This document shows, piece by piece, positions 10,003-18,535 of a stretch of 64,000 bases of DNA. The position numbers and the translations under genes are program-made. The notes beneath the pieces were generated by a model that was given only the letters and a program-made list of their open reading frames with translations, did not search any database and had not been told where the DNA came from. This DNA comes from Arthrobacter subterraneus (GTDB lineage: Bacteria > Actinomycetota > Actinomycetes > Actinomycetales > Micrococcaceae). Each line of letters begins with the position of its first letter. Position 1 is the stretch's first letter. Location of the stretch: contig NZ_FNDT01000009.1 in NCBI RefSeq assembly GCF_900099735.1, positions 62,001 to 126,000 of the forward strand, written 5' to 3'.

Positions 10003-11335
10003 GCCGGTTTCCCGGACGGACCGGCGCGCCTGGCTGGTGTGGGGTGCCGGCGTCCTGGCGTACCTGATAGCGGTCACACAGCGCACGTCATTTGGTGTTG
10101 CGGGCCTTGAGGCAACCGAACGTTTCGGCGCCACTGCCTCCGCCCTCGCAGTCTTCACCGTCGCACAGCTTGTGGTGTACGCGGGACTGCAGATCCCGGT
10201 CGGCGTCCTGGTCGACCGGTTCGGCCCGCGCATCATGATCGTCGGCGGCGCCGTGCTGATGGCACTTGGCCAGACCCAACTCGCGTTCGCCGAGTCCGTT
10301 CCTGCCGGCATCGGCGGGCGTCTGCTCGTGGGCGGCGGCGACGCCATGACTTTCGTGGCAGTGCTCAGGCTGCTCCCGGCGTGGTTCGAGGCGCGGAGAA
10401 TCCCGGTGCTCACCCAGCTCACCGGCATCCTCGGCCAATTCGGCCAGATCATCAGCGTTATCCCGTTCCTCGCCGTCCTGCAGGTCGCAGGCTGGAACAC
10501 AGCGTTCCTCTCCGCGGCCGGACTCGGGGTCCTCTCCGCTGTCCTGGCGCTCTCGCTGATCCGCGACCACCCGCAGGGAACCGACCAGCGACACCGCGTG
10601 TCGCTGCGCCAGACCGGTGTTTCGCTGACCGAGGCCTGGAAGCAGCCGGGCACCCGCCTGGGTCTCTGGTGCCATTTCACAACACAGTTCTCGGGGACGG
10701 TCTTCGTCCTGATCTGGGGGTACCCCTATCTGGTGAGCGCTCAGGAACTGGCGGCGCCCACGGCCTCAGTGCTGATGACGCTCTTCGTGGTGGTCGGAAT
10801 GATCTGCGGACCGCTCCTCGGCGTCTACGTTGCCCGACACCCGCTGCGCCGTTCGACCATGGTCCTGGCGATCACCGCAGCGACCGCCCTGGCGTGGCTG
10901 GTGGTTCTGACGTATCCCGGGAAGGCACCCGTCTGGCTGCTGGTGCTGCTGGTGGTGACACTGGCCGTCGGCGGACCCGGATCCATGATCGGTTTCGATT
11001 TCGCCCGGACCTTCAACCCCGCCTCTCGGCTCGGAACCGCAACTGGAATCGTCAACATCGGCGGATTCACCGCCGCCCTCCTCACGATGTTCGCGGTGGG
11101 ACTCATCCTGGATCTGCTCCTGGCCAGCGGTTTCTCGAACGGAGACCTGTACGCCCTTGACTCGTTCAGGATCGCCTTCGCCGTGCAGTTTGTGGTCCTC
11201 GGAGTCGGCACAGTCGCTATTGTGGTGCTCCGCCGCCGGGTGCGCGCCCAACTTGCCCGGCAGTCGATCATCGTGCCGCCGCTGCGCCAGGCAATCGCCA
11301 GGGAATTACGACGACGGCGCGAGGCCCGCAGGTAG
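9950..11335 (+). CDS. MFS transporter
   Basis: A 461-aa integral membrane protein with about 12 hydrophobic segments. Major facilitator features are motif A between helices 2 and 3 (GVLVDRFGPR) and an N-terminal pattern seen in nitrate/oxalate-type and uncharacterised MFS carriers (AVTQRTSFGVAGL). The C-terminus is Arg-rich and cytosolic. The substrate cannot be read from the sequence. The start overlaps the end of the PAC2 gene in another frame and has a GCGAGG site nine bases upstream, which suggests translational coupling. Confidence 0.88.
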   Translation: MTAPTTAPGTGAKSLATEPVSRTDRRAWLVWGAGVLAYLIAVTQRTSFGVAGLEATERFGATASALAVFTVAQLVVYAGLQIPVGVLVDRFGPRIMIVGGAVLMALGQTQLAFAESVPAGIGGRLLVGGGDAMTFVAVLRLLPAWFEARRIPVLTQLTGILGQFGQIISVIPFLAVLQVAGWNTAFLSAAGLGVLSAVLALSLIRDHPQGTDQRHRVSLRQTGVSLTEAWKQPGTRLGLWCHFTTQFSGTVFVLIWGYPYLVSAQELAAPTASVLMTLFVVVGMICGPLLGVYVARHPLRRSTMVLAITAATALAWLVVLTYPGKAPVWLLVLLVVTLAVGGPGSMIGFDFARTFNPASRLGTATGIVNIGGFTAALLTMFAVGLILDLLLASGFSNGDLYALDSFRIAFAVQFVVLGVGTVAIVVLRRRVRAQLARQSIIVPPLRQAIARELRRRREARR

Positions 11336-11417
11336 GAAACCCCTCCTCCACAGCCGCCAGACCGGGGAACTTACCCACATAGCGGAACAGGGCCTCCGCG
11401 GGCGGTGAATTCGGCGG

Positions 11418-11423
11418 CACAGT
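11418..11423 (+). promoter_or_regulatory. Possible leaderless promoter of the DUF4192 gene
   Basis: CACAGT, one mismatch from TANNNT, ends seven bases before the ATG of the DUF4192 gene. No ribosome site is seen before that ATG, so transcription may begin at or next to the start codon. Confidence 0.3.
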
Positions 11424-11430
11424 CGTAGGC

Positions 11431-12690
11431 ATGACATCCAAAGCGCCCCGTCCAGATTCACCACCCATCTCGGTCAGCACCCCGGCTGACATTCTCAGTT
11501 ACGTCCCCCATCTCCTCGGCTTCCAACCCCGCGAGAGCCTCGTCTTCCTCACAATGTGCGGTAAACGCGTCGGTGCCACCCTGCGGCTTGATCTTCCCCC
11601 GCAGGACGCGGACCCGCTGGACTATGCGGTCACTGTGCGTGACTACCTTGAAGCAGACTCAGCTGCCGACGGGGTACTGATGGTGATCTACACAGACGAG
11701 AAATGGCCGGAGCCGGAAGCGCCGCCGTTCGCGCCGCTGGTCCACTGCCTTGACCTGGTTCTGGATACCGCCGGTCTCGAACTCCTGGACGGCTGGCTCG
11801 TAAGCTCCAGCCACTGGCGCGATTACTTCTGCGGCGAGGGGTCCTGCTGCCCCTGGCCCGGTCATTCCCTCGCAGACATCACTGCGAGCATTCTGAACGC
11901 CGAAATGGTTTACCAGGGAAGCACCTATGCCGAGTCGCTTGAAGCGGCCGTGGGATCAGCCGATACCCGCCGCAACAGACAAATTCTCCTCCAGACGGCA
12001 ACCTACACTGAGCAGTGGCACGGCACCTGGGACCGGTCCAGCCTCGGCAGGGACTGCCTCGTCCTGTGGGACGCGCTCATCACCGGCCCGGAGCGCACAT
12101 GCGTCTCAGAGATGCCCGACGTTGTGGCCTTCCTCCTGGCCGGACTGGCAAGCGCCCCTGTGCGGGACAGCGTCATTGTGCTGGCTGCCGCCGGCGCGGT
12201 TGCTGCCCAGGAGGCCGCCGTCGATGCCGGCGTGCTCCCGGCTGACCCGCCGGAGGTGGAGCTTCCGGAGGCATGCGAGGTCCTGAAAAACCAGGCGCTG
12301 GCGGCGCAACAGGCCGAGGCAAGGTCGGTCCGGGCAGGGTCAGCCGGAGATGCGACCGGACGTCCCGCGGACCTTTTCCGCGAAGTCTTCCTCGCGACCC
12401 TCGGCAACCCGGACTGGGACCGGCTCGATGCGGCACACACCGTGTTCCTGGGGATGGCCGCTGTGGCTGAGGGCCAGCCGCGCTCGGCGCTGCTGAGTAT
12501 GCTCGGCTGGCTCGAGTGGGCGCGCGGCCGGGGCTCCCGGGCCCATCACTATCTGCAGGAAGCGCTGGCGGAAACTCCTGAATACACCCTTGCCGAGTTG
12601 CTGTTGACGCTGGTCGGGACGGGTTCCCTTTCGCCGTGGGCGCGCCGGCGTGAAACTGCCTGGACCTCGGATTCCCGCCGTGCTGCCTGA
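11431..12690 (+). CDS. DUF4192 domain-containing protein
   Basis: A 419-aa soluble protein. The start VSTPADILSYVPHLLGFQP and the SLVFLTM segment are typical of DUF4192, a family restricted to Actinobacteria with no known function. The C-terminal part (about 300-400) is helical and includes an Ala/Leu-rich stretch that looks like TPR-type repeats (RGSRAHHYLQEALAETP). It sits upstream of sigA on the same strand but is separated from it by 289 bases, so it is not clearly in one operon with it. Confidence 0.85.
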   Translation: MTSKAPRPDSPPISVSTPADILSYVPHLLGFQPRESLVFLTMCGKRVGATLRLDLPPQDADPLDYAVTVRDYLEADSAADGVLMVIYTDEKWPEPEAPPFAPLVHCLDLVLDTAGLELLDGWLVSSSHWRDYFCGEGSCCPWPGHSLADITASILNAEMVYQGSTYAESLEAAVGSADTRRNRQILLQTATYTEQWHGTWDRSSLGRDCLVLWDALITGPERTCVSEMPDVVAFLLAGLASAPVRDSVIVLAAAGAVAAQEAAVDAGVLPADPPEVELPEACEVLKNQALAAQQAEARSVRAGSAGDATGRPADLFREVFLATLGNPDWDRLDAAHTVFLGMAAVAEGQPRSALLSMLGWLEWARGRGSRAHHYLQEALAETPEYTLAELLLTLVGTGSLSPWARRRETAWTSDSRRAA

Positions 12691-12979
12691 GGCGCTGAAT
12701 GAGCAGCGAGGCGCTCAGTGAGATTACGTGCGGCCGGCAAAGCGTGCGACAATGGAACCGAGACCCGGTTGGGTTCGTGTTTCAGATTGATGCGCTGCAG
12801 ATCCCGTGAACGTGGGTGTTGACACCACCGAACGGCCGCGAGGGAATAGCGCAATCGGCGGAGCTGTTGCAGGTACGGACAGTTTCTGCTGACAGGTCTG
12901 ATCTCAACACGGACTTGACAGGGTCATAGTGGTGTTGCCCCCTTGGCGGCGCCGCAAACCGCCGTATGAAAGGTTCTCA
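12691..12979 (+). promoter_or_regulatory. Leader and presumed promoter region of sigA
   Basis: No gene is seen here. Two perfect TTGACA hexamers occur at 12819-12824 and 12915-12920, but neither has a clear TANNNT box at 16-18 bases. GACAAT at 12748-12753 resembles a -10 box. An in-frame ATG at 12929 precedes the preferred sigA start and has no ribosome site. Confidence 0.35.
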
Positions 12980-14212
12980 GTGTCGGCCAAGAAGACAACA
13001 GCACCGGTGTTATCAGAACCCGGTACAACTGCGACCAAGCGCAAAGCCCCTGCCGCGAAAGCGGCGTCGAAGACCGCTGCCACGCGTGGTGCAAAGCGCG
13101 GGGCAAACGCGGCCGCCGTAGACACGAAGGCTCCTGACTCTGCGCCCGAAGAGGACCTGCCTGAGCAGGACGCCGAGCCCGCCGCAGACCTTGAGACGGA
13201 TGCAGCGGAGCCCGAGGTCGCAGAAGCCTCTACAGGCAGCGGATTCGTCTACTCGGATGCGGATGACGATGACGCTCCGGCGCAGCAGGTCGTTTCTGCT
13301 GGCGCCACCGCCGATCCGGTCAAGGATTACCTGAAGCAAATCGGTAAGGTCGCACTGCTCAACGCTGAACAGGAAGTCGATCTCGCCCTGCGGATTGAGG
13401 CCGGACTCTTTGCGGAAGAGAAGCTGGCAGCCAATGGGAACATCGACCCGAAATTGCGGCGTGAACTGGAATGGGTCATCCATGACGGAAAGCGCGCCAA
13501 GAACCACCTGCTGGAGGCCAACCTTCGTCTGGTGGTTTCACTCGCCAAGCGTTACACCGGCCGCGGTATGCTTTTCCTCGACCTGATCCAGGAAGGAAAC
13601 CTGGGCCTCATCCGGGCGGTGGAGAAGTTTGACTACACCAAGGGCTTCAAGTTCTCCACCTATGCAACGTGGTGGATCCGCCAGGCGATCACCCGCGCCA
13701 TGGCGGACCAGGCACGGACCATCCGTATTCCGGTGCACATGGTGGAAGTCATCAACAAGCTGGCCCGTGTCCAGCGCCAGATGCTCCAGGACCTGGGCCG
13801 GGAGCCCACACCGGAGGAACTGGCCCTGGAACTCGACATGACCCCGGAGAAGGTCGTCGAGGTTCAGAAGTACGGTCGCGAGCCCATTTCGCTGCACACG
13901 CCGCTGGGCGAAGACGGAGATTCCGAGTTCGGCGATCTCATTGAGGATTCGGAGGCCGTTGTCCCGGCCGACGCCGTCAGCTTCACGCTTCTGCAGGAGC
14001 AGCTGCACTCCGTGCTGGACACCCTCTCCGAGCGTGAGGCCGGCGTCGTGGCCATGCGGTTCGGCCTGACCGACGGTCAACCGAAGACGCTCGACGAGAT
14101 CGGCAAGGTCTACGGAGTCACCCGTGAACGCATCCGCCAGATAGAGTCCAAGACGATGTCAAAGCTGCGGCACCCCTCCCGGTCGCAGGTGCTGCGCGAC
14201 TACCTCGACTAG
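12980..14212 (+). CDS. sigA: Primary RNA polymerase sigma factor (SigA/RpoD)
   Basis: The main housekeeping sigma factor. The GTG at 12980 is preferred: it has a GAAAGG site with six bases of spacing and gives the usual Lys/Ala-rich N-terminus; this makes 410 aa. Seen in order: acidic and basic low-complexity region 1.1 (to about 100), region 1.2 ([13 protein letters not shown]), regions 2.1-2.4 ([32 protein letters not shown]), region 3 ([18 protein letters not shown]), and region 4.2 helix-turn-helix ([17 protein letters not shown]). The low-complexity N-terminus with [10 protein letters not shown] is common in actinobacterial SigA. Confidence 0.96.
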   Translation: MSAKKTTAPVLSEPGTTATKRKAPAAKAASKTAATRGAKRGANAAAVDTKAPDSAPEEDLPEQDAEPAADLETDAAEPEVAEASTGSGFVYSDADDDDAPAQQVVSAGATADPVKDYLKQIGKVALLNAEQEVDLALRIEAGLFAEEKLAANGNIDPKLRRELEWVIHDGKRAKNHLLEANLRLVVSLAKRYTGRGMLFLDLIQEGNLGLIRAVEKFDYTKGFKFSTYATWWIRQAITRAMADQARTIRIPVHMVEVINKLARVQRQMLQDLGREPTPEELALELDMTPEKVVEVQKYGREPISLHTPLGEDGDSEFGDLIEDSEAVVPADAVSFTLLQEQLHSVLDTLSEREAGVVAMRFGLTDGQPKTLDEIGKVYGVTRERIRQIESKTMSKLRHPSRSQVLRDYLD

Positions 14213-14224
14213 GATTCGCGGGCG

Positions 14225-14247
14225 CCGGCTTCCCGGCAGGAAGCCGG
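14225..14247 (+). terminator. sigA stem-loop
   Basis: A perfect 9-bp stem (CCGGCTTCC / GGAAGCCGG) with a 5-nt loop starts 13 bases past the sigA stop codon. No T-run follows. It stands before the larger palindrome at 14290-14347. Confidence 0.5.
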
Positions 14248-14262
14248 GCCGAACGCCGCTCG

Positions 14263-14299
14263 CCGAACATGTACCGATAGACCGAACATGGCCCGATAG
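14263..14299. repeat. Imperfect direct repeat next to the sigA terminator
   Basis: Two 18-bp units (14263-14280 and 14282-14299) agree at 16 positions (CCGAACATG..CCGATAG). The second unit runs into the left arm of the long palindrome. Confidence 0.7.
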
Positions 14300-14347
14300 A
14301 CAGGAAGAACCCCCTCCGCGGAGGGGGTTCTTCCTGTCTATCGGGCC
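14290..14347. terminator. 58-bp perfect palindrome, bidirectional terminator
   Basis: Two 29-bp arms (14290-14318 and 14319-14347) are exact reverse complements with no unpaired centre. The core GAACCCCCTCCGCGGAGGGGG followed by TTCTTCCTGTCT reads as a GC stem plus a U-rich tail on either strand. It lies between sigA (rightward) and the DUF7455 gene (leftward), so it can end both transcripts. Confidence 0.85.
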
Positions 14348-14400
14348 TCGGGTGAGGAGGCCGGCTCTGCGCTGCGCTGCCCGGGGGGCGAACCGGGCGA

Positions 14401-14625
14401 CTACGCTTCTACGACGCTCTGCGCCTTCTCGGTCAGCCTGGAAGTCTCATCCTGCCACTCTGAAGTCTGCGGCCGGAGAGTGCTCTCGACGGAACGGGCG
14501 TGGTGCCCGCAGAAGAGAAGCTCACCACCGGAGGACTGAAGGACTGCGCGCACATACGCCTGGGCTCCGCACCGGTCACAACGGTGCAGCGCGGTCAGCT
14601 CACGGGTTGCTGTAGCTGTGGTCAT
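14401..14625 (-). CDS. DUF7455 small zinc-ribbon-like protein
   Basis: A 74-aa protein with CDRCGAQAYV near residue 16 and CGHH near residue 39, which together look like a metal site. The family is commonly found next to sigA in Actinobacteria and has no known function. A strong AAGGAGG site precedes the ATG. The convergent partner is sigA, with the long palindrome between them. Confidence 0.85.
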   Translation of the reverse strand: MTTATATRELTALHRCDRCGAQAYVRAVLQSSGGELLFCGHHARSVESTLRPQTSEWQDETSRLTEKAQSVVEA

Positions 14626-14636
14626 GGATGCCTCCT

Positions 14637-14666
14637 TAGTGGTTCCTGTAGTTCATATAACCACTA
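14637..14666. repeat. Inverted repeat in the 5' region of the DUF7455 gene
   Basis: TAGTGGTT (14637-14644) and AACCACTA (14659-14666) form a perfect 8-bp inverted repeat with a 14-bp AT-rich centre containing a TATATG/TTATAT element on the minus strand. It could be an operator over the promoter or a 5' hairpin next to the ribosome site. Confidence 0.4.
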
Positions 14667-14862
14667 TTCGTCGCCGTTTCTTCGCAGGCTGGGTGTGCTT
14701 TCGCTGAGCGCGTACGTCCGCGGGCAGGGCTGAGGATCATCCGGAGAGCCCGGCACGCCTGCGGTTCTTAGCGCGCACAAGGGAATATGCTTGGTGAGGC
14801 GCGCCGCCCCCGGCCGCAGTTCCGCCTGAGACAGACCGCAATCCCAAGGAGTTTCCAAGGAA

Positions 14863-16959
14863 GTGGCCCCCAGCTCTGAATACACAGCCCGCCATCTTTC
14901 CGTACTCGAGGGACTTGAGGCGGTACGCAAGCGCCCCGGAATGTACATCGGATCCACCGACTCACGCGGGCTGATGCACTGCCTGTGGGAAATCATCGAT
15001 AACTCCGTCGACGAGGCGCTCGCCGGGCACGGCCAGAACATCACCGTCATCCTCCACGCTGACGGCTCGGTTGAGGTGCACGACGACGGCCGTGGAATAC
15101 CGGTGGACGCGGAACCCAAGACAGGGCTCAGCGGAGTCGAGGTGGTCTTCACCAAGCTGCACGCCGGCGGAAAGTTCGGTGGCGGCTCCTACACCGCCTC
15201 GGGCGGCCTCCACGGTGTCGGCGCGAGTGTGGTCAACGCGCTCTCCGCCCGGCTCGACGTGCAGGTGGACCGGGGAGGCAAGACGTACCAGATGTCCTTC
15301 CGCAGGGGCGAGCCGGGGCGCTTCGCGGACGGAAGCAAGCCCTCACCGACAGCAAAATTCGCCCCGTTTGTAGACAGCTCCCGCCTCGAAGTGGTGGGCT
15401 CTGCCAAACGGGGAGTGACCGGGACCAGGATCCGGTACTGGGCGGACCGCCAGATCTTCACCCCCGACGCCAAGTTCTCCTACGAGGAACTGCAGGCGCG
15501 TGCGCGCCAGACATCATTCCTCGTGCCCGGACTGCGCCTGACGCTGCGGGACGAACGCGCCCTGCCCGGCACCGACGGGGTGGTCGAGGAAGTCTTCCAG
15601 CACGACGGCGGCATTTCCGAGTTCGCTGAATTCCTCGCCATTGATCACGGGGTCACCGACGTGTGGCGCCTGCAGGGTTCCGGCCGGTTCAAGGAATCCG
15701 TGCCCGTTCTCGACGAGCAGGGCCACAGCCGGATCACGGAGATCGAGCGTGACTGCGAGGTGGACATCGCGCTCCGCTGGGGCATCGGCTATGACACAAC
15801 GGTCAAGAGCTTCGTCAATATCATCGCCACGCCCAAGGGCGGAACCCACCAGGCGGGCTTCGAGCAGGCACTGCTGAAAACCTTCCGTAAAGCAGTCGAA
15901 TCCAACGCGCGCAAGCTCAAGGCGGGTAACGACAAGCTGGAGAAGGACGATGTCTTCGCCGGCCTCACCGCTGTCCTTACCGTACGCCTGGCTGAGCCGC
16001 AGTTCGAAGGCCAGACGAAGGAAATCCTTGGAACCTCGGCGGTACGGGCGATCGTGGCGAAAGTGGTCGAAACGCAGATCCAGGCCCGGCTGAGTTCCCC
16101 GGCGCGCGGAGACAAGGCCCAGGCGGCTCTCCTCCTTGAAAAGGTCGTCGCCGAAATGAAGTCCCGCGTGTCCGCCCGGGTGCACAAGGAGACCCAGCGC
16201 CGGAAGAACGCGCTGGAGACCTCCTCCATGCCCACGAAGCTGGCCGACTGCCGCATTGACGACTCCGACCGCTCCGAGCTTTTCATCGTCGAGGGTGACA
16301 GCGCGCTGGGAACAGCCAAACTGGCCCGCTCCTCCGATTACCAGGCGCTGCTTCCCATCCGCGGGAAAATCCTGAACGTGCAGAAGGCCTCGGTCGGTGA
16401 CATGCTCTCCAATGCCGAGTGCGCCGCACTGATCCAGGTGGTCGGTGCCGGCTCGGGCCGCAGCTTCCAGTTGGATGCTGCCCGCTACGGCAAGGTCATC
16501 CTCATGACTGACGCCGATGTAGACGGTGCGCACATCCGCACCCTGCTGCTCACGTTGTTCTTCAGGTACATGCGCCCGCTCGTGGATGCCGGCCGGGTCT
16601 TCGCCGCTGTCCCGCCGCTGCACCGGGTTGAAATCCTCAACGCAGGCAGCAAGGCCAACGAGACCGTTTATACCTACTCCGACCAGGAGCTGCATCGGCT
16701 GCTTGCCACCCTCGAACGGGAGGGCAAACGCTACAAGGAGCCCATCCAGCGCTACAAGGGGCTGGGGGAGATGGACGCGGGACAGCTGGCGGAAACCACC
16801 ATGGATCCCCGCCACCGCACTTTGCGCAGGGTCCGGATCCAGGAGGCCGAAGCGGCGGAGCGGGTCTTTGACCTGCTGATGGGCAGTGATGTCGCTCCGC
16901 GGAAGGACTTCATTGTTGCTGGAGCAGCGTCCCTTGACCGCGAGCGGATCGACGCCTGA
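14863..16959 (+). CDS. parE: DNA topoisomerase IV subunit B (type IIA, ATPase/TOPRIM subunit)
   Basis: A 698-aa type IIA topoisomerase B subunit. Seen are the GHKL ATPase motifs (Asn47 in DNSVDEAL, DDGRGIPV, GGLHGVGASVVNALS), the transducer domain, the TOPRIM motif with Glu477 (VEGDSALG), PIRGKILNVQKA, and the metal-binding DADVDGAHI. It probably pairs with the ParC-like A subunit encoded at 25.8-28.2 kb. The assignment to ParE over GyrB rests on this pairing and on the A subunit lacking a canonical GyrA box. No gyrA follows it, as would be expected for gyrB near oriC. The start is a GTG with a weak ribosome site. Confidence 0.88.
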   Translation: MAPSSEYTARHLSVLEGLEAVRKRPGMYIGSTDSRGLMHCLWEIIDNSVDEALAGHGQNITVILHADGSVEVHDDGRGIPVDAEPKTGLSGVEVVFTKLHAGGKFGGGSYTASGGLHGVGASVVNALSARLDVQVDRGGKTYQMSFRRGEPGRFADGSKPSPTAKFAPFVDSSRLEVVGSAKRGVTGTRIRYWADRQIFTPDAKFSYEELQARARQTSFLVPGLRLTLRDERALPGTDGVVEEVFQHDGGISEFAEFLAIDHGVTDVWRLQGSGRFKESVPVLDEQGHSRITEIERDCEVDIALRWGIGYDTTVKSFVNIIATPKGGTHQAGFEQALLKTFRKAVESNARKLKAGNDKLEKDDVFAGLTAVLTVRLAEPQFEGQTKEILGTSAVRAIVAKVVETQIQARLSSPARGDKAQAALLLEKVVAEMKSRVSARVHKETQRRKNALETSSMPTKLADCRIDDSDRSELFIVEGDSALGTAKLARSSDYQALLPIRGKILNVQKASVGDMLSNAECAALIQVVGAGSGRSFQLDAARYGKVILMTDADVDGAHIRTLLLTLFFRYMRPLVDAGRVFAAVPPLHRVEILNAGSKANETVYTYSDQELHRLLATLEREGKRYKEPIQRYKGLGEMDAGQLAETTMDPRHRTLRRVRIQEAEAAERVFDLLMGSDVAPRKDFIVAGAASLDRERIDA

Positions 16960-17004
16960 CCGGGAAAGCTCCTGCAGCGGCGGCCCCAAGGAAGCCCGAA
17001 GGAA

Positions 17005-17985
17005 TCAGCCGAGCAAACCGGGCGCTATCAGCAGCGCTGTCGGAACGGTGAGCAGCAGGGCCGAGGTTCCCAACGCCGCAAATTGCTGGACGGGAGTAAG
17101 CGGCCGCTGTGGCTGCAGCAGCCGGCGCAGCCGGTGAACAGTCGAAAGGGAGCCGTCGTCGGCGTCGGATTCGGCGTCGGATTCCGGGTCCATCCCGGCG
17201 TCGGACGGTGCCGGTGTTTCGGTACCCGGACCATGCCGCCCGGTAGCGACGACGGCGATGGCGCCGACCAGGGTTTCATGGTCCACCTGTTTGACCGCCA
17301 CATCGTCGGCCAGCATCTCGATGAGTTCGTTGACCGCACGCTGGGCCAGCCGCGACGTCGGGAGCCAGGGGAGTGCGGCACGCCATGCTGCGAATGCCCA
17401 CAACAGCAGGTGATGCCGCTGGCTCAGGTGGGCCCGTTCATGCAGGAGCACTGCCCGCAGTTCCTCGTCCGAGAGCAGGCCCATCAGGCCGTCCGAGAGG
17501 ACCGTGACCGAGCGCGCCCCTCCCGGAAGGCAGTAGGCAACGGGTGACGGGTGCTTGATCACGAGAGTGGAGGGGCTGGTGCGTGACGGTGAGCTCAGCA
17601 GGTTCAGCAGATTGCGGTGCCGGCGCCTTTGAGCCCTGATCCGGGCGTAGGTGATGAGCAGCGTGAAGACAAGATGCGCGGTCAGCAGGCTCGCCGCACT
17701 GAGGGCAAAGACGTGGACCAGGCCCAGGGTGTCCGCCGGCCGGTTGTTCACCATCACGTCCCACAGCCCGCGCAGCGCCTGAAGGAGATTGTCTCCGAGA
17801 GGTTCCAGGCCCCAGACCAGCATGGCGCCGATCATCGAGAGACCGCCGGCCAGCGCGATGGCCTGCCACAGGATCATCGCTGTGAACGGCGAGCGTGAAG
17901 GCCACTGGGCCCGTGACAGCGCGATCGGCGCAGGCCACGCCAGGACCACGGCAAGCGCGGCCAGGAAGTGGGAGGCCCAGAACAT
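17005..17985 (-). CDS. M56 family membrane metallopeptidase (BlaR1/MecR1-like)
   Basis: A 326-aa membrane protein with about four hydrophobic segments (residues 1-22, 35-60, 86-112 and a C-terminal one) and the zinc motif HERAH at 182-186 followed by LSQRHH. This is the gluzincin core of the BlaR1/MecR1 family. No C-terminal penicillin-binding sensor domain is present: after the protease there is only an acidic linker (SDAESDADDG) and a last hydrophobic stretch. It follows the BlaI-type repressor gene by six bases, so the two form an operon. In the family, the protease inactivates its repressor on a signal. What is sensed here is unknown, and the divergent cytochrome bd genes suggest a respiratory signal (inference). 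Confidence 0.87.
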   Translation of the reverse strand: MFWASHFLAALAVVLAWPAPIALSRAQWPSRSPFTAMILWQAIALAGGLSMIGAMLVWGLEPLGDNLLQALRGLWDVMVNNRPADTLGLVHVFALSAASLLTAHLVFTLLITYARIRAQRRRHRNLLNLLSSPSRTSPSTLVIKHPSPVAYCLPGGARSVTVLSDGLMGLLSDEELRAVLLHERAHLSQRHHLLLWAFAAWRAALPWLPTSRLAQRAVNELIEMLADDVAVKQVDHETLVGAIAVVATGRHGPGTETPAPSDAGMDPESDAESDADDGSLSTVHRLRRLLQPQRPLTPVQQFAALGTSALLLTVPTALLIAPGLLG

Positions 17986-17991
17986 GGGAGG

Positions 17992-18363
17992 TTAGCTGCT
18001 GCCCAGGAGCCGTCGGAGGGTGCGGGCCTCGCTCTCGGAAACACTGCCGATGAACCGGGCGAGCACTGCCTCACGGTCAGGGGCCGTCACCAGTACCTCA
18101 TGCATGAGTTCAGCGGTGTGGTCTTCGCGGCTGGTCACCGCGCGGTAGCGGTGAGGGCGGGTGTCCCGTTCACGCTCCACCAACCCTTTTTTCTCCAGCC
18201 GGGACAGTACGGTCAGCACAGTGGTGACCGCGAGTTCCTTGCCCTCCGTGGTCCCCTCCGGCGCAAGGGCCAGAGCATCACGAAGAGCATTGGCGGTCAT
18301 GGCCTCCTGGGTGCCCCACAGCAGGTCCATCACTGTGCGTTCGAGTTCACCGAGCGTGGCCAT
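17992..18363 (-). CDS. BlaI/MecI/CopY family transcriptional repressor
   Basis: A 123-aa winged-helix repressor when started at the ATG at 18363, which has an AAAGGA site at good spacing; an upstream in-frame ATG at 18432 has none and adds an unrelated N-terminus. The DNA-binding domain covers about 1-75 (GELERTVMDLLW, TTVLTVLSRLEKKGLVERE), followed by a short dimerisation region. Family members bind TACA/TGTA palindromes as dimers. Three such sites lie in the 210-bp spacer to cydA. The downstream gene is an M56 protease. Likely targets are its own operon and cydABDC. Confidence 0.9.
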   Translation of the reverse strand: MATLGELERTVMDLLWGTQEAMTANALRDALALAPEGTTEGKELAVTTVLTVLSRLEKKGLVERERDTRPHRYRAVTSREDHTAELMHEVLVTAPDREAVLARFIGSVSESEARTLRRLLGSS

Positions 18364-18437
18364 TCTTATTCCTTTGTTGATTTCCCGATGCCGGCCGACG
18401 GGTGTATTGCGATGCAATCCCGGTACCGGCAACTCCT

Positions 18438-18443
18438 AATCTA
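18438..18443 (-). promoter_or_regulatory. Candidate -10 box of the blaI operon
   Basis: On the minus strand these bases read TAGATT. At 17 bases upstream the -35 position falls on the edge of operator O1 with a poor match. A transcript from here would have a leader of about 65-70 bases. Confidence 0.35.
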
Positions 18444-18461
18444 CAACTTTTTCGCGCAAGG

Positions 18462-18478
18462 TTCTACGCCATGTAGAA
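18462..18478. promoter_or_regulatory. BlaI-type operator O1
   Basis: TTCTAC-N5-GTAGAA, a 6+5+6 palindrome. It is placed over the -35 region of the candidate blaI promoter. The right half reads TGTAGAA, the core expected for BlaI/CopY-type sites. Confidence 0.75.
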
Positions 18479-18494
18479 GTGGAGGGAAAAGTTG

Positions 18495-18511
18495 TTCTAC
18501 GATGTGTAGAA
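18495..18511. promoter_or_regulatory. BlaI-type operator O2
   Basis: A second TTCTAC-N5-GTAGAA palindrome. Its centre is 33 bp from that of O1 and 24 bp from that of O3, so it lies between the two divergent promoters. Confidence 0.75.
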
Positions 18512-18518
18512 GAAATCT

Positions 18519-18535
18519 TTCTACAGCCTGTAGAA
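18519..18535. promoter_or_regulatory. BlaI-type operator O3
   Basis: The most symmetric of the three sites: TTCTACA-GCC-TGTAGAA, 7+3+7. It covers the candidate -35 box (TCTACA, 18520-18525) of the cyd promoter. Confidence 0.78.

Noticed and set aside
12915-12930. TTGACA...CATAGT as a sigA promoter
   Set aside because: The two boxes are only four bases apart, which cannot form a -35/-10 pair.
12929-12979. ATG at 12929 as the sigA start
   Set aside because: No ribosome site, and the extra 17 residues ([10 protein letters not shown]) are not typical; GTG at 12980 has GAAAGG at good spacing.
14263-14347. CRISPR-like repeat unit
   Set aside because: Only two short imperfect direct repeats and a single palindrome, with no spacers; it reads as a terminator.
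14863-16959. gyrB instead of parE
   Set aside because: No gyrA, recF or dnaN next to it, and the only A-subunit gene in the window lacks a canonical GyrA box. The call remains an inference.
15514-16989. 491-codon minus-strand open frame opposite parE
   Set aside because: Antisense shadow; the plus strand has all type IIA topoisomerase motifs.
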